64,000 bases of DNA from CAYFZO01 sp964347615 (GCA_964347615.1 CAYFZO010000009.1:10978-74977), one strand, 5' to 3'. Positions 1 to 8,414 are shown, counted from the first letter of the stretch. Notes: generated by a model not told the origin, from the letters alone. Numbers and translations: made by a program.

Positions 1-1
1 C

Positions 2-301
2 ATGCTGCTCGCTTTGGTCATCAGCGCCGACAATCTGAGCGGCGGCGTCGCGACGACCGCGTTCATCGCTTATTTGTCGAGCCTGACGCATACCGCCTAC
101 ACCGCAACGCAGTACGCTCTGTTCAGCTCCCTGATGACCTTGCCCGCCAAATTCATCGGCGGCTTCTCAGGCGTCATCGTGGACGGCTACGGTTATTTCA
201 GCTTCTTTGTCTATGCCGCCGCAATCGGCGTTCCAGCAATCGCCGTCGCGGCGTGGCTCGCCAGGCGCGCGCGGACGCAGGAGACACAAGCGTCGAGTTG
301 A
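2..301 (+). CDS. ampG: AmpG-type muropeptide permease, C-terminal part (cut by window edge)
   Basis: This is the last 99 residues of a membrane transporter; the 5' part lies outside the window. It shows three hydrophobic stretches separated by short polar loops, with a segment reading ALFSSLMTLPAKFIGGFSG that resembles the C-terminal helices of the AmpG/PAT branch of the major facilitator superfamily. AmpG imports anhydro-muropeptides from the periplasm for cell-wall recycling. The tail is short, basic and then polar (RRARTQETQASS), as expected for a cytoplasmic end. Family assignment rests on this C-terminal part only, so another MFS permease is possible. Confidence 0.6.
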   Translation: MLLALVISADNLSGGVATTAFIAYLSSLTHTAYTATQYALFSSLMTLPAKFIGGFSGVIVDGYGYFSFFVYAAAIGVPAIAVAAWLARRARTQETQASS

Positions 302-573
302 ACCGCCCGGTGCGAACGGGTCGGGTCGTTCCCGATCGCCGACGTCCGGCAGGCGGTTGTAGCTGGGACTTGTGCATTCCGCCAAGCTTCCGGGGCGTAA
401 AAGCAGCGGCGGCGCAGTCCGCAGCCCGCGTTGCTTTCCGGTCAACGCCGGCGGTGCCCCAAGTAATCATGGATGATTACGGGTGTGCGGGGTGATCACT
501 CGGGCGCTTGGCAGCGATAAGCCGAGCCCTGCTTGTCGGGAAAGGACAGGGAACTATATACTTAAACCTACAA
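302..573. other. intergenic stretch, no gene recognised
   Basis: I see no convincing coding frame between the permease gene and the IS-like hairpin. The stretch is GC-rich at first and becomes A+T-rich near 550, where GGGAACTATATAC occurs. The same 13 bases occur near 8250, upstream of a sulfotransferase start. Confidence 0.4.
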
Positions 574-766
574 ATGCTTGACAAGCATGTAATAAAATAA
601 CCCTATGGAAGTTTATGAAACAGTCCGCTTTCGCGTCCATCCTCGGACTGAGACAAAAGCAAGGAAGTTGACGGAGCAAGCGGGCATCTGCCGTTTCGTA
701 TGGAACCACTTCGTCGGCAAACGGCGTGATGACTACGCGAACCGCGGCTCATGCAATCCGTACCGC
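574..766 (+). mobile_element. IS200/IS605-type left-end remnant with 5' piece of tnpB
   Basis: A perfect short hairpin (ATGCTTG/ACAAGCAT, 574-588) precedes an ATG at 605. From 605 the frame reads YETVRFRVHPR and then GICRFVWNHFVGKRRDDY, the typical N-terminus of TnpB/OrfB of IS200/IS605 and IS1341 elements. Subterminal hairpins are a known hallmark of these ends. The similarity stops after about 53 codons and the frame runs without a stop into cytochrome c4. No right end or remaining tnpB is present, so this is a remnant. Confidence 0.65.
605..766 (+). pseudogene. truncated TnpB N-terminus, in frame with cytochrome c4
   Basis: About 53 codons of a TnpB-like N-terminus start at ATG 605. Recognisable residues are the RFRVHP block and the CRFVWNHF block. 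There is no zinc finger and no RuvC-like catalytic region, so it cannot be active. Because no stop codon separates it from the downstream gene, translation from 605 would give a 262-residue fusion in which the cytochrome signal peptide is internal. I treat it as a remnant and start the cytochrome at the GTG at 767, but a native ATG may have been lost when the element arrived. Confidence 0.6.
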
Positions 767-1393
767 GTGAGCAAGCGCAACAAGCGGGGGCCGGTCTGTA
801 GGCTTTTGCCTTTGCTTGCAAGCATTGCGTTCGCGGGCACCGCGACGGCCGAAGGCGACCCCGAAAGAGGCAAAACAAAAACCGCGCAGTGCGTCGCTTG
901 TCACGGGCCGGACGGGAACAGCCCCAACCCCCTGTGGCCCAAGATTGCAGGCCAATCCGAACGCTACATTTACAAACAGCTGCAAATGTTCAAACGAAAC
1001 GAGCGCGTCAATCCGCTGATGAATCCGCAGACGGCGGCTTTGTCCGAGCAGGACATGCACGATCTCGCCGCGTACTATTCGTCGCAAACCGCGTCGCCGG
1101 GCGCAACCGACGAAAAAATGCTTGAACTCGGTCAAGCCGTCTACCGGGGCGGCAACCCCGAAGAAGGCGTGCCCGCGTGCATGTCGTGCCACGGCCCCAA
1201 GGGCAGCGGGAATCCCGCCGCCCTTTTCCCGCGCCTGTCCCATCAACACGCCGCGTACGTCGCACAACGCCTGCGAAACTATCGGGACGGCAAGGAAACG
1301 TATCCGGGCGCCGAAGTGATGAGCGGCGTGGTCAAACGCCTGACGGACGAAGAAATCGAAGCGGTCGCTGCATACGTGCAAGGGCTTCATTGA
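767..1393 (+). CDS. cytochrome c4, dihaem periplasmic electron carrier
   Basis: A two-domain class I c-type cytochrome of 208 residues from the GTG at 767. A signal peptide with a hydrophobic core (LLPLLASIAFAGTATA) leads into a mature start near AEGDPERGK. Two haem sites are visible, CVACH in the first half and CMSCH in the second, each followed by the GP(D/K)G pattern of cytochrome c4. These proteins carry electrons from the bc1 complex or other periplasmic donors to terminal oxidases. dsbA follows after 17 bases, a neighbourhood common in gammaproteobacteria. The oddity is the TnpB fragment read in frame immediately upstream, so the true start is uncertain. Confidence 0.85.
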   Translation: MSKRNKRGPVCRLLPLLASIAFAGTATAEGDPERGKTKTAQCVACHGPDGNSPNPLWPKIAGQSERYIYKQLQMFKRNERVNPLMNPQTAALSEQDMHDLAAYYSSQTASPGATDEKMLELGQAVYRGGNPEEGVPACMSCHGPKGSGNPAALFPRLSHQHAAYVAQRLRNYRDGKETYPGAEVMSGVVKRLTDEEIEAVAAYVQGLH

Positions 1394-1410
1394 GACGCGA
1401 AGACGCCGCC

Positions 1411-2049
1411 GTGAAAATATCCCGACGCCTTTTTCTGTTTTGCACGGCAACCATGCTTGCGTTCGGCGCCGCAACGGCGCAGGCGCAGACGTTCAGCGAA
1501 GGACGTCACTACACGGTCGTGCCTCGCCCGGTGCCGGTTCAGGTTCCGGAGGGCAAGGTCGAGGTGCGCGAGTTTTTCTGGTACGGCTGCCCGCACTGCT
1601 ACACGCTGGAACCACATATCCACAACTGGAAAAAACCCGCGGCGGTCGAGTTTGTAACGACGCCGGCGATACTCGGGGAAAGGTGGGTCGACCACGCCTA
1701 CGCGTATTACACCCTGAAAGCACTGGGGCGGCTTGAAGAGCTGCACCCGGTGTTGTTCGACGCCGTCCACGCAAAGAAGAGACGGGTGTACAGCCTCAAC
1801 GAAATCGCGGCGTTTTTCTCGGGATACGGCATCGAGCCCGAGAAGTTCAAGGAGACGGCGAAATCTTTCCTGGTCGAGACCCAGGTCAAACGCGCCGAAC
1901 GACTGGGCAGAACCTACGGCATCAACGGCGTTCCGTCTTTCGTCATCAACGGCAAGTACATCACCTCCCCCAGCATGGCCGGCAGCTACGAAGATTTTTT
2001 CAGAATCGTCGACCATCTCGTAGCGAAGGAAAGCGACGGGCAATCCTGA
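1411..2049 (+). CDS. dsbA: thiol:disulfide interchange protein DsbA
   Basis: A periplasmic dithiol oxidase of 212 residues with a GTG start at 1411. The signal peptide ends near AQAQTFSEG. The thioredoxin fold is marked by the active site CPHC (WYGCPHCYTLEP) and the cis-proline loop GINGVPSFVINGKY near the C-terminus; an all-alpha insertion lies between them. Length is normal for DsbA. It would introduce disulfides into exported proteins, with DsbB (not in this window) as reoxidant, and could help cytochrome c maturation. It follows cytochrome c4 closely and is probably co-transcribed. An upstream ATG in the same frame lies inside the cytochrome gene and is rejected as a start. Confidence 0.9.
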   Translation: MKISRRLFLFCTATMLAFGAATAQAQTFSEGRHYTVVPRPVPVQVPEGKVEVREFFWYGCPHCYTLEPHIHNWKKPAAVEFVTTPAILGERWVDHAYAYYTLKALGRLEELHPVLFDAVHAKKRRVYSLNEIAAFFSGYGIEPEKFKETAKSFLVETQVKRAERLGRTYGINGVPSFVINGKYITSPSMAGSYEDFFRIVDHLVAKESDGQS

Positions 2050-2079
2050 CGCGGCGCTGAAAGCCGCCAACCGAAAGAG

Positions 2080-2433
2080 TTACGCTTTTTTCCTCGGGCC
2101 TGCTTTTGAGGGCTTCTTCTTGAGGGAACGACGGGTTCCTTTCGCCGTCAGCCCGTACGCACGGGCTTTCGAACGCAACGTGCTGCGACTGAGCCCGAGC
2201 AACTCGGCGGCGCGGCTTTGATTGAATTCCGTGAACCTCAAAACGTAGTCCAACAGCTTTTTCTCGACGCGTTCGAAAACCAGCCGGTGCAGGCACCCTG
2301 TATCGTGCCCCGCCAGCAGTTTGAAATAATCGTCGAGTGCAGCTTCAAGTGATCTGTCGAGATTCTCGAAGCGGCTTTTTCGCCGAGGTTTGGGGCGGGA
2401 CGACCCGACGCGCTTTTCCCTGGTGGTCGTCAT
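2080..2433 (-). CDS. fis: Fis-family DNA-binding protein
   Basis: A 117-residue protein. Its C-terminal half is the Fis-type helix-turn-helix: the core LLDYVLRFTEFNQSRAAELL is followed by GLSRSTLRSKARAYGL, which matches the HTH_8/Fis domain. The N-terminus is rich in lysine and arginine. The tail after the HTH (KGTRRSLKKKPSKAGPRKKA) is basic and longer than in Escherichia coli Fis (98 residues). Fis bends DNA and acts at rRNA promoters and recombination sites. It begins 11 bases after acyP on the same strand, so the two are probably co-transcribed. The ATG at 2433 is chosen because upstream residues are unlike Fis. Confidence 0.8.
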   Translation of the reverse strand: MTTTREKRVGSSRPKPRRKSRFENLDRSLEAALDDYFKLLAGHDTGCLHRLVFERVEKKLLDYVLRFTEFNQSRAAELLGLSRSTLRSKARAYGLTAKGTRRSLKKKPSKAGPRKKA

Positions 2434-2444
2434 CGCGGCAACAA

Positions 2445-2735
2445 TCAACGGCGAACGTCGAAACCCGCCGCGGCGCCGACGTCGTCGGCGGTCGCGAGCT
2501 TCTCGGTGATGGCGGTGACAGCGGCGCCGGAAGGACCTTCCCGACATTGCTCTATCAATTCGCGTACTTTCTCCCGATGTCCCGCAAAGCACGCCGAAAC
2601 ACTGCCGTCGGCGTCGTTCCTGATCCAGCCGTGCACGCCGAGACGCATCGCGGCCTCTCGCGTCCACGCGCGATAACCGACGTTCTGCACTCTGCCCTCG
2701 ATGCGGCAAAGGATACGCGTTTCGCTGTCAGGCAT
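2445..2735 (-). CDS. acyP: acylphosphatase
   Basis: A 96-residue acylphosphatase, close to the normal length of about 90. The catalytic signature is intact: CRIEGRVQNVGYRAW supplies the phosphate-binding arginine, and GVHGWIRNDADGSV contains the catalytic asparagine. It hydrolyses acyl phosphates such as carbamoyl or acetyl phosphate in the cytoplasm. I start at ATG 2735 (MPDSETR) rather than the further upstream ATG because the family begins just before this strand. The fis-like gene follows after 11 bases. Confidence 0.9.
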   Translation of the reverse strand: MPDSETRILCRIEGRVQNVGYRAWTREAAMRLGVHGWIRNDADGSVSACFAGHREKVRELIEQCREGPSGAAVTAITEKLATADDVGAAAGFDVRR

Positions 2736-2985
2736 CACAAACCTCAACCGGCAAACTTGCCGAAAGCCGTAGCTTGAACCCGCTGGGATTCCGGCGGGCA
2801 CCGATACGGATAAATTTCTCAGCGGATAAACAACGAGACCAAACTCGTTTCCCTGAACGCCGTTAGTCTACCACCTTGCGGATTTTCAATCGCGCCGAGA
2901 GCCACTGCGTCGTTCATCGTTCGCCCGGCTTCGCCTGCAGCAAAACACGGCGCGAACCAAGCGGTGCTTCGTCGAGTTCAAGCGG

Positions 2986-4329
2986 TCAGTGCGACAGCTT
3001 TTTTTCCAGGTAGTGAATGTCGAGACCGCCCGCGATGAAAGCCGCGTCGTTCATCAATTCAAGATGCAGCTCGACGTTGGTCTTGATACCAGCAATGATG
3101 ATTTCTTCAAGCGCGTTTCTCATGCGGGCGACGGCGGTGGCGCGGTCGTCGCCGGAGGCAATCAACTTGGCGACCAAAGAGTCGTAATACGGCGGGACGG
3201 TGTAACCGGTGTAAAGATGGGAGTCCACGCGGATGCCCGGCCCGCCCGGCGCGTGAAACAGTTCGACCTTGCCCGGAGACGGCGCGAAACCGGCCCGCGG
3301 GTCTTCGGCGTTGATGCGGCATTCGATCGCGTGCCCTTGAAACCGAACGTCTTTCTGCGTGAAGCCGAGCTTCTCGCCCGCCGCAACCCGCAGCTGCTCC
3401 TTGACGATGTCAACGCCGGTGATGATTTCCGATACCGGATGTTCGACCTGGACGCGCGTATTCATTTCGATGAAATAGAAGTTGCCGTCTTCGTAGAGGA
3501 ACTCGAAAGTGCCCGCACCGCGATAGCCGATTTCGGTGCAGGCCTTGACCGCGCGCGTGCCGATTTCGTGGCGGCGTTTTTCGCCGAAATCGGGCGCGGG
3601 AGCCTCCTCGATCACTTTTTGATGGCGACGTTGCATCGAGCAGTCGCGTTCGCCGAGATGCACCACGTTGCCGTGACCGTCGGCAAGCACCTGAATCTCG
3701 ACGTGGCGGGGCTTTTGCAGAAATTTCTCCATGTAGACCGTGTCGTCGCCGAACGCGGCCAACGATTCCGAACGGGTCAACATCAAGGCGTTGGCCAACG
3801 CGCCTTCGCTGTGCACGACGCGCATACCCTTTCCGCCGCCGCCGCTCGCCGCCTTGATGATGACCGGATAACCGATTTCCCGCGCGACCGCAAGGGTTTC
3901 GGCGGGGTCGGCGCCGAGAGGGCCGTCCGAGCCCGGCACGCACGGGACGCCGGCTTTCTGCATCGCGCGACGGGCCGAAATCTTGTCGCCCATCAGGCGG
4001 ATGGTCTCAGGCCTGGGGCCGATGAAAATGAAGCCGCTCGATTCGACTTGTTCGGCGAAAGCCTCGTTTTCGGCGAGAAAACCGTAACCGGGGTGGATTG
4101 CCATCGCGTCGGTCAGCTCAGCGGCGCTGATAATCGCGGGAATGTTCAGATAACTTAGATTCGACTGCGCCGGCCCGATGCACACCGACTCGTCGGCGAG
4201 TTTGACGTGCTTCAGATCAACGTCGGCTTCGGAGTGCAACGCAACGGTCTTAATGTCGAGCTCCTTGCACGCACGCAGAATGCGCAGTGCAATCTCCCCG
4301 CGGTTGGCGATAACGACTTTGTCGAGCAT
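2986..4329 (-). CDS. accC: biotin carboxylase subunit of acetyl-CoA carboxylase
   Basis: The ATP-dependent biotin carboxylase (447 residues, normal length). It starts MLDKVVIANRGEIALRI, carries the ATP-grasp glycine-rich loop AASGGGGKGMRVV, and has the active-site segments HVEIQVLADGHGNVVHLGER and FIEMNTRVQVEHPVSE. It carboxylates the biotin on AccB with bicarbonate and ATP, the first step of malonyl-CoA formation for fatty acid synthesis. It lies 27 bases after accB, with aroQ upstream on the same strand, giving the common gammaproteobacterial order aroQ-accB-accC. No anomalies seen. Confidence 0.97.
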   Translation of the reverse strand: MLDKVVIANRGEIALRILRACKELDIKTVALHSEADVDLKHVKLADESVCIGPAQSNLSYLNIPAIISAAELTDAMAIHPGYGFLAENEAFAEQVESSGFIFIGPRPETIRLMGDKISARRAMQKAGVPCVPGSDGPLGADPAETLAVAREIGYPVIIKAASGGGGKGMRVVHSEGALANALMLTRSESLAAFGDDTVYMEKFLQKPRHVEIQVLADGHGNVVHLGERDCSMQRRHQKVIEEAPAPDFGEKRRHEIGTRAVKACTEIGYRGAGTFEFLYEDGNFYFIEMNTRVQVEHPVSEIITGVDIVKEQLRVAAGEKLGFTQKDVRFQGHAIECRINAEDPRAGFAPSPGKVELFHAPGGPGIRVDSHLYTGYTVPPYYDSLVAKLIASGDDRATAVARMRNALEEIIIAGIKTNVELHLELMNDAAFIAGGLDIHYLEKKLSH

Positions 4330-4356
4330 AAGCGGCGCGGCGCATACCCGCCTTGC

Positions 4357-4818
4357 TTAGGGTTGAATGACCGCGATGGCCTGACCGAACTCGACCGGCG
4401 CACCGTTCTCCACCAGGAATTTCTTCAACGTGCCGGAAACGGGTGCTTCGATTTGGTTCATCATCTTCATCGCCTCGATGATGCACAACGTGGTGCCGGC
4501 TGTGACGGCTTCGCCTTCTTGGACGAACGGCGGTGCATCAGGCGACGACGCTCGATAAAAAGTGCCGACCATCGGCGACTTGACAACTTCACCGTCTTCA
4601 TCCAAGGAAGCTTTCTCCGCGGCGGAAACCTCAGCGGCGGGCTCCGGCACGGCCGGCGCAGCCGGCGACGGCGCGGCGGCGACGTACTGTTGCGGCGGCG
4701 GCAACACGTTGCTGCGGCGGCTGATACGCACCGATTCCTCGCCTTCATGAACCTCGATTTCTTCGACGTCCGATTCTTCCAGCAGCTCGATCAGCTTTTT
4801 GACCTTACGCAAATCCAC
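4357..4818 (-). CDS. accB: biotin carboxyl carrier protein of acetyl-CoA carboxylase
   Basis: A 153-residue carrier protein. The N-terminus MDLRKVKKLIELLEES and the acidic strand EIEVHEGEESVRIS are typical of AccB. A Pro/Ala linker (AAPSPAAPAVPEPAAE) follows. The C-terminal biotinyl domain has the biotinylation site EAMKMMN, the central lysine being the modified residue, and ends in a GQAIAVIQP-type strand. It carries carboxybiotin between AccC and the carboxyltransferase (not in this window). It is tightly coupled to aroQ (6 bases) and accC (27 bases). Confidence 0.97.
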   Translation of the reverse strand: MDLRKVKKLIELLEESDVEEIEVHEGEESVRISRRSNVLPPPQQYVAAAPSPAAPAVPEPAAEVSAAEKASLDEDGEVVKSPMVGTFYRASSPDAPPFVQEGEAVTAGTTLCIIEAMKMMNQIEAPVSGTLKKFLVENGAPVEFGQAIAVIQP

Positions 4819-4824
4819 GGACCT

Positions 4825-5265
4825 TCACTTTCCCGTCAGATGAAGCGCGGCGAGCACCGCGAGTTCATACCCTTGCGCACCAAGCCCCGAAATGACCCCG
4901 ACGGCGACGTCTGATAAGTAGGAACGTCGGCGAAAGGCTTCGCGAGCAAAAACATTCGACAGATGCACTTCGATAAACGGCTTGGACGTACTCAGCAAAG
5001 CGTCGCGCAATGCAATGCTGGTGTGGGTCAACGCACCGGGGTTGATGACGATGAAGTCGGTGCCGTCGTCCATCGTCTGGTGGATGCGTCCGATCAACTC
5101 GGCTTCGCCGTTCGATTGAAAATGTTCGAGCGTTGCGCCGACGTCTTCGGCAACCGCGCGCGCGCGCGCGACGACGTCCTCAAGCGTCTCGCGGCCGTAG
5201 ATCTCGGGCTCACGACGCCCGAGCAGATTCAGGTTAGGGCCGTTTAGAAGCAAAATCCGGGACAT
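4825..5265 (-). CDS. aroQ: 3-dehydroquinate dehydratase, type II
   Basis: The shikimate-pathway enzyme (146 residues) that dehydrates 3-dehydroquinate. Type II features are clear: the start ILLLNGPNLNLLGRREPEIYG with the catalytic tyrosine region, NPGALTHTSIALRDAL, and EVHLSNVFAREAFRRRSYLS. The family forms dodecamers in the cytoplasm. It is the first gene of an aroQ-accB-accC transcription unit on the minus strand; its promoter should lie just above 5265, where the duplicated glycan segment begins within a few bases. The duplication may therefore have replaced the native upstream region. Confidence 0.97.
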   Translation of the reverse strand: MSRILLLNGPNLNLLGRREPEIYGRETLEDVVARARAVAEDVGATLEHFQSNGEAELIGRIHQTMDDGTDFIVINPGALTHTSIALRDALLSTSKPFIEVHLSNVFAREAFRRRSYLSDVAVGVISGLGAQGYELAVLAALHLTGK

Positions 5266-5574
5266 GATTCGAGGATCTCCACCCGGGGAGTGTATGAGAA
5301 AGTCCTAAGCATTGCAAAATTTTGGCCTCTTTTGCCCGGAAATAAGCGAAAATGCCGCCCGAACCAGACCGTTGCCGCCCATCCGTGCGACGGCGAGGAA
5401 ACCGGCGAGGCACGGTGATCTCAGGAAGCCCCCCGCGCGTACGCGCCGACCCGGGCGATCCACAGGGGTAATCCCCGAGGACAACCAATGCGTGCAGCCG
5501 ACGTGGGCAGCCCGACGTGCGCCCGATCCTGCACGTGAACCCCGGCTACAAGGTCGCAGCAAGCCTTTCGCGCT
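5266..5574. other. non-coding junction at the start of the duplicated glycan segment
   Basis: From about 5270 the sequence matches 10219 onward, starting GAGGATCTCC. Relative to the second copy this one has about 120 extra bases (roughly 5380-5510). The first 40 bases match the interior of the methyltransferase/HNH remnant at 10.2 kb, so the junction was probably made by recombination within that gene. I see no gene here. Confidence 0.5.
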
Positions 5575-6678
5575 TCATGTCTTTCCGCCCCACGTCCTGC
5601 GCACCTTTCCAGCCACCCGCCACAAGACCCTGTTACAAAAGTGCCTTGCTCTCCAAAGGGGTCGGGACAAGAAAATCCGACACCTGTTAGGAAAAGTCCT
5701 GGAGGCGGGTCTGACTACCCCGATGCTGCTCACGATCTCATCCACCCGTTGAATCACTTTCTCCCGCGTGAAATCGTGCAACCTTGAGTTCTCAAGCACG
5801 GGCGGCGCCTGGGCATACTGCCGATACAGCGCGTCGTCGTTGTCGATCTCCATGACCCGTTTGACCACGCCGTCAAAGTCATCATAATCATGGCAGTTGA
5901 TAAAAGCCTCCGGGTTGAAATACTCGCTGACGTTGGGACTGCCCCAGTAAATCGGGACGCTGTTGACCAGAAAAGCGTGGCAGATTTTTTCGGTCACGTA
6001 GTATGGAGATGAGATTCTTTCGCCCGCAATCGTAAACTTGTAGCGACTAATAAAATCCAGTTTCTTCCCCCAGCCCGGCCCGAGGGGCGGCATATTGCGT
6101 AGTGCTTCCCCCGGACAATCCACTCTTTTATACCGCATCAGTCTTTCACAAAGCTGCTGGCGCGGCAGGCTAAGCGGCGGAAATCCAAACGCGTGACGCA
6201 TCACCGCTTTAAGCTGCGACGTTGCTCCGTCGGAGGTTTTACTGTAAACAAAATTGCAAAACTTAGACTTAGGGCGGTTTCTGTACTTATTAAGTTCATC
6301 ACTGTACCGCCCCGTTCTTAACGACTCAGCGAAATCATACTTCGCAAAACCGGGAAACTGAAAATTCCTGTCGCTCGTTTCTTCGTAGGAAAAAGCGTAA
6401 TCGAAAAATCTAAAATCCGGCTCAAAGCACTCTCCAGTGATAAAAACTTTAATGCAGTCTGCCTCAGCTAGCTTCCTGTTAAAAAAGTAGTCGGGATAGA
6501 GCGGCCAAAGAAAATGTGAAACAAACAAATCCGGACGTTCACTCAAATTCACGGCTTCCACGTCGTATCTTTCCGAAATGAGTTTGGAAAACCACGACTC
6601 TTTCGGCTTGGATTTGACCCTGATTTTTGTTTTCTGCGTCAACTCGCCTCCACAAGATATGAGACCAAGCGCCCCCAT
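5575..6678 (-). CDS. GT10 fucosyltransferase-like glycosyltransferase (copy A)
   Basis: A 367-residue protein resembling glycosyltransferase family 10 (alpha-1,3/1,4-fucosyltransferases). The diagnostic C-terminal donor-binding region is present: KFTIAGERISSPYYVTEKI followed by HAFLVNSVPIYWGSP, then a FINCHDYDDFDG segment. Members move fucose from GDP-fucose to N-acetylglucosamine-type acceptors on surface glycans. There is no signal peptide; the C-terminus is basic and may touch the inner membrane. The first 40 residues differ from the copy at 10402-11505 and the rest is the same. The start at 6678 is uncertain because a GT25 fragment abuts it upstream. Function is inferred from family motifs. 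Confidence 0.8.
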   Translation of the reverse strand: MGALGLISCGGELTQKTKIRVKSKPKESWFSKLISERYDVEAVNLSERPDLFVSHFLWPLYPDYFFNRKLAEADCIKVFITGECFEPDFRFFDYAFSYEETSDRNFQFPGFAKYDFAESLRTGRYSDELNKYRNRPKSKFCNFVYSKTSDGATSQLKAVMRHAFGFPPLSLPRQQLCERLMRYKRVDCPGEALRNMPPLGPGWGKKLDFISRYKFTIAGERISSPYYVTEKICHAFLVNSVPIYWGSPNVSEYFNPEAFINCHDYDDFDGVVKRVMEIDNDDALYRQYAQAPPVLENSRLHDFTREKVIQRVDEIVSSIGVVRPASRTFPNRCRIFLSRPLWRARHFCNRVLWRVAGKVRRTWGGKT

Positions 6679-6749
6679 CCGGGCCGGCTGGTCTGCCTCA
6701 AAATCAAGCTCTCCGGCACACCTTTACCTATCCAAGCCGCGGCTTGATC

Positions 6750-6828
6750 GCTTTTCGAAAATCTCGCGTCGTCTCCTACCCAGACGCAGCGGATTGACAA
6801 CAAAAATGCAGAAGATGGAACGCTTCAT
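6750..6828 (-). pseudogene. 5' fragment of a GT25-type glycosyltransferase
   Basis: A start codon at 6828 opens a frame whose first 20 or so codons match the start of the intact GT25 gene at 15253: CIFVVNPLRLGRRRREIFEK here against CIFVVNPPRLGRRRRRIFEK there. After about 26 codons the similarity ends and the sequence runs towards the GT10 gene. It is a recombination scar, not a working gene. The same scar occurs at 11578-11654. Confidence 0.6.
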
Positions 6829-6867
6829 CATCGCGGTATTTTACGGCTTATATACAGAAGTTAATTA

Positions 6868-7272
6868 TGGGTTCAGGGAGATACGAGACAAAGGCAAAAA
6901 CCCGCTCCGGGCGGTGAAACGCCGGAGCGGGCCTGATTAGCTAGCCTAAGCAAAAGCTCAACTTACAGGAGCCTAATCATGCAGACAAAAAGCCTGCGGT
7001 GGATAGCATACCCCACCGCGAGAATTATCCGGAACCAATCCAACGGCGGCGGCGAGCGGGTCAACCGAACCCGTGCGCGAGGCGTTTTACTCTCAATACC
7101 AAGGAGAGGTCGATTTGGCGTCGGTCAATCAAGGGCTGGCCGAATACCAACACCGATACAATCACTTCCGCCCGAACCGGCACCGGCTTTGAGCACTCCG
7201 ATGGAGTATCTTGAGTGCTTCGGAACGGCTGTTTGAAAGGGGGGGCTTTTCGTCTCATTTCTGCTGAACCCA
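6868..7272 (+). mobile_element. internally deleted IS481/IS3-like element (405 bp)
   Basis: Bounded by inverted ends: TGGGTTCAG...GAGACAAA at the left (6868) and TTTTCGTCTCATTTCTGCTGAACCCA at the right (to 7272). Between them only the 3' end of a DDE transposase remains, with fragments reading EAFYSQYQ, EYQHRYNHFRP and STPMEYL, typical of integrase-core C-termini of IS481 and IS3 elements. The frame is broken. A copy of the same length lies at 11693-12097 inside the duplicated segment. Ends alone recur at several other places in this window. Confidence 0.7.
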
Positions 7273-7296
7273 TACGGACGGTTTACACGGATTCCG

Positions 7297-8241
7297 TTAC
7301 TCTCTCGTTTGAGGGGGGTCAATCCCCAGCAGGTATTTCTTGAAGCGCCATTTCAGCGCGCGGAAGATTTTCCGAGAAAAGTACCTGAAGAATCTCAGGG
7401 TGAAACGTCTGACGCGTTTCGCGTAAATCTCGGGCCATCGGCGCCGCAGAAGCTTTGTTCCTTCTTTTCTCCTCGCCCGCGCCGTTTCCATTATGGTTAA
7501 CGGAACCGGCACGGCGACCGAATCTTCGTCCTCAAACTCGTATCCCAGCGCTTCCAGGTCCTCGGCGTATAAATCCTCCACCAGCCGCCGCGTGGTCTTG
7601 TCGAAGTAAGTGCTGTAATGCCTTTTTTTGCCGTTGTCGAGAAGGCGTTCCTCGGAGACGTTCCAAGGGAGCAACGGATGCCGTGGTATTCCGAGCAAAT
7701 CCGTGACTTGAAAGAAATCCCGCTCAAAACTCTCGCATCTACCGATGAACGAACAAGGCGCGTCATTGAATCGTCGCACGCCGAAATAAACTTTCGGGTG
7801 TCCGTCGAGCAGAAAATCCACTTGACGCTTGGCATGGGATCTTTCGTGATTCAAATCTTTGAGTTCATTATGAAGAACGCCGAATTTTCTATTTGGTTCA
7901 ACCTGCCCTGCTTTTTCCGCGTCCAGGAGTTCGGTAACGAGGTCGATGCATTCCCGAAAATTGCGGTAGGCGCAGGGACGGTTCTCCCGTCTTCTCCGCC
8001 GCAATTCAAAGAGATAGAAAGATACAAACCTGTCGAAAGGGTTACGCACGAAAGTGAAAGTGAAATACTCGGGGTAGAGGTTGATGGTCCGAGCCAGTAC
8101 CTTTCCCCGCAATATGTCCATACTCCATGTACTCTCATAGCACGACGGTGATTCCGCATGACGCATCAGATACTTTTCCACCGCGCTACCGGCGCATTTA
8201 GGAATATGGATAAAGATGCACTTGTGCTTACGCGAAATCAT
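7297..8241 (-). CDS. carbohydrate sulfotransferase, Sulfotransfer_2-like (copy a1)
   Basis: A 314-residue sulfotransferase. The 5' phosphosulfate-binding loop is HIPKCAGSAVEKYL near residues 12-25 (IPK-x-GS pattern) and the 3' phosphate-binding element is FVRNPFDRFVSFY near residues 64-76. These are the PAPS-binding sites of carbohydrate sulfotransferases. The last 60 residues are very basic and have no clear membrane helix. It would sulfate a sugar on a surface polysaccharide using PAPS. The protein is identical to that of 12122-13066. IS debris lies just beyond its 3' end and a small repeated reading frame precedes its start. Confidence 0.85.
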   Translation of the reverse strand: MISRKHKCIFIHIPKCAGSAVEKYLMRHAESPSCYESTWSMDILRGKVLARTINLYPEYFTFTFVRNPFDRFVSFYLFELRRRRRENRPCAYRNFRECIDLVTELLDAEKAGQVEPNRKFGVLHNELKDLNHERSHAKRQVDFLLDGHPKVYFGVRRFNDAPCSFIGRCESFERDFFQVTDLLGIPRHPLLPWNVSEERLLDNGKKRHYSTYFDKTTRRLVEDLYAEDLEALGYEFEDEDSVAVPVPLTIMETARARRKEGTKLLRRRWPEIYAKRVRRFTLRFFRYFSRKIFRALKWRFKKYLLGIDPPQTRE

Positions 8242-8274
8242 TTTTCCGGGAACTATATACGAGAATATGCAAAC

Positions 8275-8409
8275 TCATGAGCGTTTACGCCGCCGAAGCC
8301 GCCATTTCTTGTTTGGTTCCGCTGTAGTCGGCTTGCGGTTTTCGTATTCCGCACGCTTACTAAGCGGCTTCAGCAACACTTCCTTAATTGCGCGTTCAAA
8401 CCCTTTCAT
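8275..8409 (-). CDS. small repeated reading frame of 44 codons, function unknown
   Basis: From ATG 8409 the frame reads KGFERAIKEVLLKPLSKRA and ends in a basic tail. It is a variant of the 45-residue frame at 9473-9610. Loss of the stop codon seen there (TCACCG changed to CGCCGC on the plus strand) makes the end run on to RRRKRS. It lies upstream of a sulfotransferase and may be a passenger of the recombining cassette. No function is recognised and expression is uncertain. Confidence 0.35.
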   Translation of the reverse strand: MKGFERAIKEVLLKPLSKRAEYENRKPTTAEPNKKWRLRRRKRS

Positions 8410-8414
8410 TGCCG

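Noticed and set aside
1177..1410. N-terminal extension of DsbA from an upstream ATG
   Set aside because: The extra residues overlap cytochrome c4 in another frame and would bury the signal peptide; GTG 1411 fits the family.
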